From Flavobacterium terrigena (GTDB lineage: Bacteria > Bacteroidota > Bacteroidia > Flavobacteriales > Flavobacteriaceae), in contig NZ_FNYA01000001.1 of the NCBI RefSeq assembly GCF_900108955.1, forward strand, positions 124,001-188,000: DNA of 64,000 nucleotides. Reading direction: 5' to 3'. Each line of letters begins with the position of its first letter. The stretch's first letter is position 1. This document shows positions 9,480 to 18,036 of this stretch, piece by piece. Below the pieces are notes generated by a model that saw only the letters and a program-made list of their open reading frames with translations, did no database searches and was not told the origin of the DNA. A program made the translations under genes and the position numbers.

Positions 9480-10928
9480 TTATAACTTTTCAAACCATTT
9501 ATATATGTCTTCACCTTCTTCGATAAACAATCTTTTTCTTAATCTATTTTTTCTATTTTGTATTGCTTTCATAGAAACAAAAGTATAGGTAGCGATTTCC
9601 TTACTAGTAAATTTTAATTTAATATAAAAACATACTTTTTTTTCAGATAAAGTTAAATCTGGATTAATTTCTATTAAATTTTTATAAAAATCTGGGTATA
9701 GTTCTATAAATAAGGAAACAAAAAGTGGATCATCATTTTTACCTAATGATATAAGTTCATCGTAAGAACTCAAAACTTTTTGTTTTAAATCAATGATTTG
9801 ATTTAATTTATCGTTTAAAGCTATTTCTTGAACATTAAAATTTTCTTTTAAAATTCTTCTTTTCTTATAAAAATATTCTATTAAGTAGATTGATAAAGCA
9901 ATAAAAATAATAAAAAGGATGTTGACTAATTTATATTTCTTAATAATAGATTCCTTCTCAACATTTTTTGATTCTAATAAATAATTGAATGATTCAGAAA
10001 CTCTTTTCTTTTCAAAAATATCAGCACTGTCTTTGTATTTCAATTCAAGTTCTTGCATTTTAAACGCGTTTATTTTATCATTCTTCTTTAAATAAATTTT
10101 TTTATATATGTTATAATTTAAAGCCGAAAGATAAAATACTTTATTTTTTTTTGAATAAATATTTGAACTATCTAAATATTTCATAGCAATTTCATAATTG
10201 CTAGTGTCAAAATTTAGATTAGCTAGGTTAGCATATTCAATTTCTAAACTATTTTTGTTTTTTTTGCTATAAACAAGAGCTTTTTCAAAATAATACTTAG
10301 CAGAATCTATTTGATTTAAGTTTTTAAAACAACATCCTAAGTTTGTAAATGAAGGATTGTAAGACAAATGCTTTACTTTAGAAAAATGGAAATGTGCTTT
10401 TTTATGTAAAACGATAAAATCATTATTTGATAATCCACTAGAATAAGCAGCTTTACATGTAAAAAATAACCCAAGAAATAAATTTTTACTTTGTTCGCTT
10501 TGAATAATATCTATTTTGTCAAAACAGTCATTATTAAGTTTTAAAGCCTCTTTATTTAGTCTCATTCCTCCAAATTGCAAACTTGTAACATAATCTGCAT
10601 AAAGCAATAAAGAATCATTATTTATTTTATTTGCAATATCTTTCCCTTGATTAACATAACTCAATGCCGTTTTGTAATTTTTGAAATGCCCAATAGATTG
10701 TCCCATCCCAATTAAACTATAAGAAATACCTATTTTATATTTGTTTTTTAATGAGGCATGATAAAGCTTTTTAAACTCATTTAATCCTTTTTCAGGAGTC
10801 AAAGGATTCATTTTTAGTTTATTAATATTCAATAGGCTATCAATCTCTTTATTTGAAAAAGAATTTTGTGCTGAAATGAATTGAAAATTTGAAATAAAAA
10901 GACAAATAAAAACTATTCTAATATTCAT
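9480..10928 (-). CDS. Membrane-anchored TPR protein with C-terminal LuxR-type HTH
   Basis: A 482-aa one-piece sensor-regulator. It has a signal peptide (1-20, ending ISAQ), a long helical region with TPR-like repeats (about 60-310, including NYKTALSYVNQG and IDSAKYYFEKALVYSKK), one membrane helix (about 327-348), a coiled coil, and a terminal helix-turn-helix (LTLSEKKVCFYIKLKFTSKE and then NRKNRLRKRL). The TPRs should be periplasmic and the HTH cytoplasmic, so it can pass an envelope signal straight to DNA. A second protein of the same plan is encoded at 50308-51885. Both sit beside T9SS surface-protein genes that carry the 11-bp-period operator, which makes them the leading candidates to bind it. 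Confidence 0.85.
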   Translation of the reverse strand: MNIRIVFICLFISNFQFISAQNSFSNKEIDSLLNINKLKMNPLTPEKGLNEFKKLYHASLKNKYKIGISYSLIGMGQSIGHFKNYKTALSYVNQGKDIANKINNDSLLLYADYVTSLQFGGMRLNKEALKLNNDCFDKIDIIQSEQSKNLFLGLFFTCKAAYSSGLSNNDFIVLHKKAHFHFSKVKHLSYNPSFTNLGCCFKNLNQIDSAKYYFEKALVYSKKNKNSLEIEYANLANLNFDTSNYEIAMKYLDSSNIYSKKNKVFYLSALNYNIYKKIYLKKNDKINAFKMQELELKYKDSADIFEKKRVSESFNYLLESKNVEKESIIKKYKLVNILFIIFIALSIYLIEYFYKKRRILKENFNVQEIALNDKLNQIIDLKQKVLSSYDELISLGKNDDPLFVSLFIELYPDFYKNLIEINPDLTLSEKKVCFYIKLKFTSKEIATYTFVSMKAIQNRKNRLRKRLFIEEGEDIYKWFEKL

Positions 10929-11024
10929 AGGTAAAGTTTGATATTAGTTTACTAATTTTAAAGTTTGTATAAATGTTTTTTGTATTGAAGAATTTTGATT
11001 CCATTTTTTTATAATATTAAATAC

Positions 11025-11041
11025 TTACCACAAAAACACCC
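11025..11041 (-). promoter_or_regulatory. Direct-repeat operator upstream of the TPR-HTH gene
   Basis: On the minus strand the half-sites GGGTGT and TGGTAA are separated by TTTTG with an 11-bp period. The core is nearly the same as the operator at 9155-9171 (TACCACAAAAAYACCC on the plus strand). It lies about 97 bp before the ATG at 10928. The -7 position predicted by the other copies holds only ATTCTTCA, a poor match, so the promoter is less certain than the operator. Confidence 0.45.
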
Positions 11042-11083
11042 AAATCAATTAAAAACTCTTTTTAAATTTGAAACCTTATCTTA

Positions 11084-11367
11084 ACGTATAACTTTAATAA
11101 TTCAAATTTGAATATTAAATTCATAAATACAATATTTTAACGTGCCACAAACATACCACAAGTTAATAAAATTAGTAATAATAGACTCATTTTAAAAAAA
11201 TATTAATTATTAAATTAATGAAAAAGTCAATTTGATACAAGATGCAAGTTTTTTAAACAAGTAGTATTTTCAATCCTTGAATGAAAAACAAGTTGTGCCA
11301 TTTTTATTAACTTCTTGGTACACCGAATTGAATTATTTTATAATAAAAATAGTTTTGTTATAAGGTT
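11084..11367 (+). repeat. Dispersed repeat, copy A
   Basis: The 490-bp gap 10929-11419 is mostly this repeat. Its sequence matches the reverse complement of 52692-52962 along nearly its full length, and its right half (from about 11200) matches 58381-58550. Landmarks shared by all copies are the run AATTTGAxACAAGATG, CAAGTAGTATTTTCA and TTATAATAAAA. It lies directly before a terminator hairpin. I see no coding frame in it. It contains the operator at 11103-11158. Confidence 0.8.
11103..11158 (-). promoter_or_regulatory. Operator and -7 box inside repeat copy A
   Basis: Minus-strand half-sites TGGTAT and TGGCAC at 11142-11158 have an 11-bp period. CAAATTTG at 11103-11110, a 7/8 match to TAnnTTTG, is centred 43.5 bp downstream. 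It reads towards the TPR-HTH gene at 10928 and could be a second promoter for it, or a relic carried by the repeat. Confidence 0.45.
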
Positions 11368-11377
11368 TAAAAACAAA

Positions 11378-11403
11378 AAACCCGAAACTTTCATTTCGGG
11401 TTT
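11378..11403 (-). terminator. Terminator of the permease-peptidase gene
   Basis: A 10-bp stem (AAACCCGAAA / TTTCGGGTTT) with a 6-nt loop, followed on the minus strand by a T-rich tract. It sits 16 bp after the stop at 11420. The hairpin is almost identical to the one at 7974-7999. Confidence 0.85.
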
Positions 11404-11419
11404 AGATTATATAATCATT

Positions 11420-14400
11420 TTAGATTTTAAATAGTTTATCTATCTCGGAATGTTTGGTTTTATCTGAAACGGATTTCAATTCGAAAATTAAATCTAAAGT
11501 CGTTGCGGGTTGCAAAGGGAATTTGTGTTTCATCAATAGCGCTTTTAAAGCCTGATTTATTTTTTCTTCGCCAATAAGCACATACAATTTATGCATATTT
11601 ACCATTCCTTTGTTATAAATAACATTAGCATTGTTTGGATCAGATGTAAATAATGGTTCTTCACCACTAAACGCTTTTTCACTATCATACAAACTTTGAT
11701 AAAGATCAACCATTTCTAACATTTTGGTATTTCCGTATTCCTTTTTATAGAGCATTAATTGCGTGTATTGTGCTAACGTTTCGGTTAGAACACCGCTTCC
11801 TTCTCTATAATCTGGTCTGAGTTGTGCATTTCCCCACCATTCATGAGATAATTCATGTCCGGCCAATTCATTAATCACATCTTGACCTTCACCTTCAGAT
11901 AAGTTTAAATGAAATTGTCTTTCATTAATAAAAATCGTAGCTGGATAAGCAGTAGCCGCAAAACCTTCAGTAAAATTACTAATCTCAGCAAATCGAAACG
12001 TTTTGTATGGATACTTTCCGAAATTGGTTTCACAATAATGTAATGATTTTTTTATACTATTGATTAAATGTGTAATGTTTTGATAGTGTTTTGGATCATA
12101 TAAAATTTCTATTGCAATATCATTATAATTAGACTTTTTGACAGCATATTTAGCGGAAGACACCGCAAAACGGAAAGGAATATTTTCTGCTTTATAATGA
12201 AAGTAACTTCTGTTATTTTTTGAATACCTATTTACCAATTCTCCAACTGAAATTGCTGTTTGATTTTCAGAAGTAGAAATTATTGCATCAAAATTTATAA
12301 ATTCATAATTATATGGGTTTACTAAAGGCGCATCAACTTTTGTTAACGGATCTAACAATGGCATTTTGCGTTTCTTTCTTTCTAATTTATCATCAATTTC
12401 ATTATCGCTATCATAACCGATTGTTGGAAAATAATTACTGATTCGCATAAAAGAACCATTTTCTACAATGGCATTAAAAGATTGATGTCCGTTTAAAGGT
12501 TCGATTTTATATTCAAAATCAAAACTCACTAAAATACTATCATTTGGTAACATTTTTTTCTTTGTTCGAAATAAATATTGTCCGAATTGATTGCTTTTTT
12601 CGACTAAAATTAAATCAGATGAAGCGATAGAATTCCATGATATTTCATTTGAAGTGTTGATTAAGATTTCAGAAATTATTGTCTTGGTTTTGTTTACTAA
12701 AACATACGTTCCTTTGATATTATAACTGTTTTCTTCTGGAAATAAATCGATACTTGTTTTAACATCTGTTATACTTGGTTGTGGTTTATTTTTAAACAAT
12801 TTGTATTTTACTTCATATTGTTCTTGCCAATTGATATGTTCTTTTTTAGACGTTTTTTCGTATTTTGATACTATGAAAAATCCAGTTAAAAGAATTGCTA
12901 AAATTGGCAAAATCAAAATTTTAAATGACTTTCTTTTTGACAATAATCGATTTAAAACTAGTAGTCCAAAAATGGAAAGCAATAATGCAAAAGACAAACT
13001 GTAAATCATATTCACAAAAAAGGCTTTTGGAAAATATCCAAAACCATTTATATCGCTAAAAACATCTGGCAAAAAATTAGCAAATCGAGATAATGGATGC
13101 GAAAATCCAAATGCTTTTCCTAGTGATGTATTCGTTAAAATTAAAAATATAGTAGCAAGTGCCAATGCAATGTATTTGTTGTTAATAATGTATTGAAAGG
13201 AAATAATACACAAACCACAAAGTGAAGCTGGCAATCCTAAAAAATAAAATAAAGACAAATAAGTAGACCAATCGATTATAGGATAATGATATACAACTTG
13301 AAAAAGTACGCCTAACGCAATACTGAAAAATATCAAGATTAATGAAATGATTAATACTGTAATAAATTTCGAAATAAACAAAGCAGAATTGGAAAAAGGT
13401 GTTGAATTTTCAATCGGCAAAAAATTGACGTTTTTACTTTTCCAAACCAATTCACTTCCATAAAAAAGCATGGCTAATACTAACAAAATAGGTATTGTAG
13501 CTAAAATTGTATTGAGCATTAAGCCTGTTGTGACGAAAAACTGAGGCATACGAATTCCTCCTTCAATAGCGCCATACATTTCCATACCTAGCATAAATAA
13601 TGTGATGCAGATTAGTAAAATAAATGGAATACTTTTAATAGTTGCTTTTAAATCGATTTTTAAAAAAGAGAAAACCGTGGAATAAAAATATCCAATTCCA
13701 TTTGATTTAGTTTCCGTTTTGGTATAGTTATACTTTTTGTTTTCCAATTCATTTATGACTGAAATTTTCTTTTTTTGTTGTTTAGCTGTTTTAAATTGAA
13801 AACGTTTATAAGCATACAATAACAAAGCTGAAGCTACTAAAACAATTAGAAATCTATTGATTAAGACGTTTCCAGAAAATTGTAGCACTGTTGAATTTCT
13901 TTGTAACGCTGACCAATATCTAGTTTGTTCAAAAAAGGCAGCCATTCCGAAAGGATCGAGCTTTGCTGCTAAATTCATTGCTTCATCAGAAGATGGTGAA
14001 GCTCCAGCAATTAAAGGTGAATTTGAAAAAACGGAAGCAACCATATACAACACATAAATTCCTAATCCGCTTAAATAAATTAGCATTTTGTTTTTACTAA
14101 ACCAGGCTGTGCAACACACTATAACGGTGCATAAAAAAATATTTGGTAGTACAATTACAAAAAAAGAGTTTACATAATAGCTTAAATGAAATGCTCCCCA
14201 TTTTTCACTTGTATCCATTTCAAGTAAATGACCAAACATATAACCGATAAAAAACAAGACAAAAGTTAATATCGCCACTCCGAAAACGATTAAAAATCGA
14301 CTGATGAAATAGTTTTTGATAGTAATTGGTGTGGCATAAAGTATCTGTTCAAAATGATTGTCACTTTCTCGTAATAAACTCTGCGCAGACATGATTACGA

Positions 14401-14599
14401 TAGGAAATAAACTTGCTAAAGAAAACAATCCAATTATAAAATTGATAGCATATGGCGAATTATATTTGATGTTAGGAAATGAAATTCCTGCAGAAGTTCC
14501 AATTAATATGCCAAATCCAAAAAATGAGAATAGCATAACATAAAATGAAATTTTACGACTATAAAATTTCCATTCGAATAAAATTAAATGACGTAACAT
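11420..14599 (-). CDS. ABC transporter permease fused to an M1-family aminopeptidase
   Basis: A 1059-aa inner-membrane protein. Residues 1-590 hold two blocks of about six membrane helices each (ABC-2 permease type), with a cytoplasmic linker rich in Lys and Glu at about 265-300. Residues 600-1059 form an extracytoplasmic M1-like metallopeptidase. It has the zinc motif HELSH (His915, Glu916, His919) followed by WWGN, with the third zinc ligand in TETLAQY about 20 residues later. This fused permease-peptidase family is recurrent in Bacteroidota and is always paired with an ABC ATPase, as here: the ATPase gene ends only 2 bp upstream. The transported or cleaved peptide is unknown. Confidence 0.9.
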   Translation of the reverse strand: MLRHLILFEWKFYSRKISFYVMLFSFFGFGILIGTSAGISFPNIKYNSPYAINFIIGLFSLASLFPIVIMSAQSLLRESDNHFEQILYATPITIKNYFISRFLIVFGVAILTFVLFFIGYMFGHLLEMDTSEKWGAFHLSYYVNSFFVIVLPNIFLCTVIVCCTAWFSKNKMLIYLSGLGIYVLYMVASVFSNSPLIAGASPSSDEAMNLAAKLDPFGMAAFFEQTRYWSALQRNSTVLQFSGNVLINRFLIVLVASALLLYAYKRFQFKTAKQQKKKISVINELENKKYNYTKTETKSNGIGYFYSTVFSFLKIDLKATIKSIPFILLICITLFMLGMEMYGAIEGGIRMPQFFVTTGLMLNTILATIPILLVLAMLFYGSELVWKSKNVNFLPIENSTPFSNSALFISKFITVLIISLILIFFSIALGVLFQVVYHYPIIDWSTYLSLFYFLGLPASLCGLCIISFQYIINNKYIALALATIFLILTNTSLGKAFGFSHPLSRFANFLPDVFSDINGFGYFPKAFFVNMIYSLSFALLLSIFGLLVLNRLLSKRKSFKILILPILAILLTGFFIVSKYEKTSKKEHINWQEQYEVKYKLFKNKPQPSITDVKTSIDLFPEENSYNIKGTYVLVNKTKTIISEILINTSNEISWNSIASSDLILVEKSNQFGQYLFRTKKKMLPNDSILVSFDFEYKIEPLNGHQSFNAIVENGSFMRISNYFPTIGYDSDNEIDDKLERKKRKMPLLDPLTKVDAPLVNPYNYEFINFDAIISTSENQTAISVGELVNRYSKNNRSYFHYKAENIPFRFAVSSAKYAVKKSNYNDIAIEILYDPKHYQNITHLINSIKKSLHYCETNFGKYPYKTFRFAEISNFTEGFAATAYPATIFINERQFHLNLSEGEGQDVINELAGHELSHEWWGNAQLRPDYREGSGVLTETLAQYTQLMLYKKEYGNTKMLEMVDLYQSLYDSEKAFSGEEPLFTSDPNNANVIYNKGMVNMHKLYVLIGEEKINQALKALLMKHKFPLQPATTLDLIFELKSVSDKTKHSEIDKLFKI

Positions 14600-14601
14600 A
14601 A

Positions 14602-15477
14602 CTATTTCAATTTTTGTAAAGTGGTGAAATAAACATCTTCTAAATCGGCTTCAGTTTGAATGAATCCGTTTAGTGGATTTTCTTTAGCAAGAATTTTTAC
14701 ACTCAATTTACCAGCCTGTAATTGTGTGGAAATAATCTTATACTGATTTTGATATTCGATAAGATCTTTTTTATCAATATGTTTCTTCCAAACCTTTTCA
14801 TTAATTTCAGCAATAAAATGTTCTGGATTGCCGCAAAGTTGTAATTCACCTTTATTGATGATTGCCATTTTGGTGCAAAGATTACGAACATCTTCCACCA
14901 AATGAGTGGAAAGAATTACGATAATATTTTCTCCAATTTCACTTAATAAATTATTAAAACGATTGCGTTCTTCAGGATCTAAACCTGCAGTTGGTTCATC
15001 AACAATAATAATCTTCGGATTACCTAAAAGTGCTTGTGCTACTCCAAAACGCTGACGCATTCCTCCACTATAAGTGCTTACAGCTTTGTTTTTATGCTCA
15101 ATTAAATTGGTTTTTTCAAGTAAAGATAAGATTTGTTCTCTTCTTGATTTCTGATCGTTTAATCCTTTTAAAATTGCTAAATGGTTGAGTAAATCATAAG
15201 CGGAAATATTTGGATAAACTCCGAAATCTTGAGGTAAATAACCCAATTGTTCTTTAATGGAAGTTGGATTTTCTATTATATCTACATCATTAAAAAAAAT
15301 GCTTCCATTATCCGGTTTTTGTAAACCAACAATAGTTTTCATTAATGTCGATTTTCCAGCGCCATTTGGACCTAGTAAACCAAACATTCCATTTTCAATT
15401 TCCAAAGAAATGTTACTTAATGCCTTTGTACCATTGGCATAAGTTTTTGTGAGATTTTTAATTTTTAAACTGTTCAT
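14602..15477 (-). CDS. ABC transporter ATP-binding protein (partner of the permease-peptidase)
   Basis: A 291-aa cytoplasmic ATPase. It has Walker A GPNGAGKST (about 36-44), a Q-loop in GYLPQDFG, the signature YSGGMRQR (about 137-144), Walker B IIIVDEPTAGLD (about 156-167) and a switch His in STHLVED. The C-terminal 75 residues are the extension common in ABC-2 exporters. The gene is followed after 2 bp by the permease-peptidase gene, so the two form one complex. Upstream (15478-15587) there is a weak hairpin at 15541-15561 that may end the Xre/DUF2975 transcript. Confidence 0.92.
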   Translation of the reverse strand: MNSLKIKNLTKTYANGTKALSNISLEIENGMFGLLGPNGAGKSTLMKTIVGLQKPDNGSIFFNDVDIIENPTSIKEQLGYLPQDFGVYPNISAYDLLNHLAILKGLNDQKSRREQILSLLEKTNLIEHKNKAVSTYSGGMRQRFGVAQALLGNPKIIIVDEPTAGLDPEERNRFNNLLSEIGENIIVILSTHLVEDVRNLCTKMAIINKGELQLCGNPEHFIAEINEKVWKKHIDKKDLIEYQNQYKIISTQLQAGKLSVKILAKENPLNGFIQTEADLEDVYFTTLQKLK

Positions 15478-15587
15478 TTTTTGATTGATTTGATGATTAT
15501 TAATTATTTATTTGATTTAAAATTAGGCAAAAGAGTTCCTTACAACTCCAATTGAGGGTTGTCATTTAAAAATAATAAGTGATGAAT

Positions 15588-15794
15588 TTATTCTTTTATA
15601 TATTCGATAATATCTCCAGGTTGACAATCTAATGCTTTGCAAATAGCTTCTAATGTATCAAATCGAAAACCTTTAGCTTTTCCAGTTTTCAGTATTGATA
15701 AATTAGCTGGAGTAATATTTAGAATTTCTGCTAACTCTTTGCTTTGCATTTTTCGTTTGGCAAGCATAACGTCAATGTTTACTACTATTGCCAT
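15588..15794 (-). CDS. Small Xre/Cro-type HTH regulator
   Basis: Sixty-eight residues that are essentially one Cro/C1-type helix-turn-helix (QSKELAEILNITPANLSIL, then FDTLEAICKALDCQPGDII). The C-terminal LDCQPGDI is typical of the YozG-like group. It starts 2 bp after the stop of the DUF2975 gene. A DUF2975 membrane protein with a tiny Xre regulator is a recurrent bacterial module; the HTH probably regulates its own operon. Confidence 0.9.
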   Translation of the reverse strand: MAIVVNIDVMLAKRKMQSKELAEILNITPANLSILKTGKAKGFRFDTLEAICKALDCQPGDIIEYIKE

Positions 15795-15796
15795 AA

Positions 15797-16315
15797 CTAT
15801 ATGTATAAATCTTGTTCATTTTGTAGATGTAAACCTTGCTTAAAAATTGCGGCAAGAAAATAAGCAAAAACTCCTAAAAAGAAATGAATTATCGCCACCC
15901 ACTCTAAACCTTCTTCTATATCACCTGCAAAAACTGAAGCTAGAAAAATGGTAATGGTTGGTACAAAAACATTCGCTAAGTAAAAATATTTTAGCTGTGT
16001 AACACCATATTGGGTAAACAACTTAACCTGTCTGAAAACATTGAACACATTACTTACCAATAAAAAGAATATACCATAAAACCCAATTGGAATTAAAAAA
16101 TTGAAAATTTTATATCCCCAATGATTTTCTCCAACTAAAAATGAAGTTTCGGTAAAAGGAAAACAAATTACAAAGTATTTCCCATTATCCTTAGTAAAAT
16201 AACTCCATTCGGTAAGTATAGAAACAGCTGAATACAATGTTACCAAAAGATATAGAATTGCTACAATTCTAGTGATATAAAATAAAACTGCAGAAACATT
16301 TCTTACATTCTTCAT
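15797..16315 (-). CDS. DUF2975 family membrane protein
   Basis: A 172-aa membrane protein with four predicted helices (about 12-32, 73-95, 110-130, 137-158). The order of helices and the motif FNVFRQVKLFTQYGVTQLK between helices two and three fit DUF2975. It is the first gene of a two-gene operon with the small Xre regulator. No transport or catalytic motif is visible. Function unknown; in this module it may sense an envelope signal for the HTH partner. Confidence 0.85.
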   Translation of the reverse strand: MKNVRNVSAVLFYITRIVAILYLLVTLYSAVSILTEWSYFTKDNGKYFVICFPFTETSFLVGENHWGYKIFNFLIPIGFYGIFFLLVSNVFNVFRQVKLFTQYGVTQLKYFYLANVFVPTITIFLASVFAGDIEEGLEWVAIIHFFLGVFAYFLAAIFKQGLHLQNEQDLYI

Positions 16316-16406
16316 CTTAATACAATTTAAATTATTTATGCAAATATATAATTAATTATCGTAAAACAATAATTAATTATTAAAAAACGCAAAAATGAAT
16401 TAAAAT

Positions 16407-16471
16407 TGATTTCAATCATTAAGTGAATTGATTTGAATCAGATTTTTATTCAATGCATTGCAATAGCTTTG
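16407..16471 (+). promoter_or_regulatory. Tandem FNR-like boxes and -7 box of the universal stress gene
   Basis: TGATTTCAATCA (16407-16418) and TGATTTGAATCA (16429-16440) have centres 22 bp apart, two helical turns. TAGCTTTG at 16464-16471 is a perfect TAnnTTTG box centred 33 bp after the second box. This is the geometry of a class II CRP/FNR promoter with an extra upstream site. It also supports the ATG at 16489, since the in-frame ATG at 16453 lies before the -7 box. Confidence 0.75.
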
Positions 16472-16488
16472 ATAAAATTCTTAATATT

Positions 16489-17322
16489 ATGAAAAAAATA
16501 ATTTTCCCAGTTGACTTTTCGAAAGCATCTTTAAATGCTTTTCCCTATGCCTTGCATTTGGCAAAAAAAATGGGTGCAGAAATTATAACAATACATGTTT
16601 ATAATGATATTAATTTACCTTATCCTGATTATCATGATTATATAATGGAGAAATATCAAATAGCAGAATTGGAACAATTTGAAAACTTTAGAGATGAAGT
16701 ACCTAAATTAAGAACTATTGCTGAAAAAGAACAGTTGGGCCGAGTGATAGTTAGGCATGTGTTGAAAGAAGGTGATACTCAAGATTCTATACTAAAGGTG
16801 GCATTAGATGAAAAAGCTGATTTTATTGTTATGGGAACTAAAGGTGCTTCAGGTCTTAAAGAAGTATTTTTAGGAACACTAACTCAAAAAATAATGAACA
16901 ATAGTAAAATTCCAGTTATTGCTATTCCAGAAAATTGTAAGTACTTACCCTTAAAAAAAATACTTTTCATCACTGAATATAATTTATCACAGCTTCCCAT
17001 ACTTAAAAAAATTCATAATTTGGCATTACTATTTAATGCACATATCGATGTACTACAGGTTACCAATTTTGATAATAGACAGGATGAAATTTTTAGTGAC
17101 GAATGGAAAAAAATAAGACCAATAAGCGAAGTCAACTTTTATCTTTTGAACAGTATTGATATTGAAGGTACTATTTTCGATTTTATTGAACATCATAAAA
17201 TAAATTGGATTACTCTTTCAACTCATCATTATAATTTTTTCGAAAAGTTATATCACCTAAGTTTATCGAAAAACCTCGCTTATCATTCCGATATACCTAT
17301 TTTATCCATTTATGAAAAATAA
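16489..17322 (+). CDS. Universal stress protein (tandem UspA)
   Basis: A 277-aa cytoplasmic stress protein of two UspA domains. The first (1-145) starts MKKIIFPVDFSKASLNAF and ends with MGTKGASGLKEVFLGT, close to the G-2X-G-9X-G(S/T) nucleotide-binding pattern. The second (about 150-277) is shorter and lacks that motif. The start at 16489 is chosen because the promoter -7 box at 16464-16471 excludes the upstream ATG, leaving a leader of about 12 nt. It is followed closely by a small conserved gene and the OsmC pseudogene, probably one operon. The FNR-like boxes suggest induction when oxygen or redox state changes. Confidence 0.9.
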   Translation: MKKIIFPVDFSKASLNAFPYALHLAKKMGAEIITIHVYNDINLPYPDYHDYIMEKYQIAELEQFENFRDEVPKLRTIAEKEQLGRVIVRHVLKEGDTQDSILKVALDEKADFIVMGTKGASGLKEVFLGTLTQKIMNNSKIPVIAIPENCKYLPLKKILFITEYNLSQLPILKKIHNLALLFNAHIDVLQVTNFDNRQDEIFSDEWKKIRPISEVNFYLLNSIDIEGTIFDFIEHHKINWITLSTHHYNFFEKLYHLSLSKNLAYHSDIPILSIYEK

Positions 17323-17332
17323 TACTACTGAT

Positions 17333-17518
17333 ATGAAACTAAATAGAGAATGGCATAAATCTCATAAGATGCCTAAAAACCCAACCCTAGAACAGCGAAT
17401 CGATTGGCATATTGAGCATTCTAAAAATTGTAATTGCCGCAAAATACCTACTAATCTTATTGAAAAAATTCAAAATAATAGTAGCTTACCTTTATTATTA
17501 CCTCGTTTCGACAAATAA
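17333..17518 (+). CDS. Small conserved hypothetical protein
   Basis: Sixty-one residues from the ATG at 17333 (MKLNREWHKSHKMPKNPT). An in-frame ATG at 17312 would overlap the stress-protein gene. The pattern MPKNPTLEQRIDWHIEHSKN and then CNCR recalls a family of short bacterial proteins of unknown role found near stress genes. Two cysteines and several histidines at the centre could bind a metal; this is inference. It lies 10 bp after the universal stress gene and is probably cotranscribed. Confidence 0.65.
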   Translation: MKLNREWHKSHKMPKNPTLEQRIDWHIEHSKNCNCRKIPTNLIEKIQNNSSLPLLLPRFDK

Positions 17519-17567
17519 TCGTTTTATTTCTTAATACTCGTAATTTTAAAGAAAATTCTGAAACAGT

Positions 17568-18011
17568 ATGGAAAAAATCATGCAATATAAAGTTAACACA
17601 TCTTGGAAATATGAGAGGTTAGGCATAATTAAATCTACTGTTTTAGATAGTATAATTGAAGTAGCTACACCTCCTGAATTTACTGGTGGTATTGCGAGAA
17701 TTTGGACACCGGAACATTTACTTATTGGAGCAATAAGTAGCTGTTTTATGACTACATTTTTAGCCGCTGCTGAAAAGATGTGATTAAAATTTTCTAGTTT
17801 TAATTGTGATGCTGTTTTACTTATAGAAAATAGTGAAGGTAAATTATCTGTAACTCAAATTACAATTCACCCAATCGTAACCATAAACAATGATAAAATG
17901 AGCAGTAAAGGGTTAAAAGTTTTAGACATTACATCCAAAAAATTTATTATTAACACAATGTTCAAAACAAAAATTAATGTTATTCCACAAATTAATATTG
18001 ATAAAAGCTAA
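17568..18011 (+). pseudogene. OsmC-like protein, interrupted by an in-frame TGA
   Basis: The frame from 17568 reads like an OsmC peroxidase: an N-terminal beta sheet, then TGGIARIWTPEHLLIGAISS, then CFMTTFLAAAEKM with the first redox Cys. It hits TGA at 17781-17783 and then continues in the same frame to 18011 with the family's second half (LKFSSFNCDAVLLIEN, KVLDITSKKFIINTMFK). The second catalytic Cys, normally in a CLISN-like motif, is absent (FIIN). The gene has thus lost both reading frame and active site. No frameshift is needed, so the damage is recent or a single base. It is probably the last gene of the stress-protein operon. Confidence 0.8.
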
Positions 18012-18036
18012 ACTTTAATCATACTCTACTACTAAT

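Noticed and set aside
11084..11367. The dispersed repeat as an insertion sequence or MITE
   Set aside because: I see no terminal inverted repeats or target duplications at any of the three copies, and no transposase.
17781..17783. The in-frame TGA in the OsmC gene as selenocysteine
   Set aside because: The position is not a catalytic Cys in the family, no SECIS-like hairpin follows, and a second catalytic Cys is also lost. A nonsense mutation is simpler.
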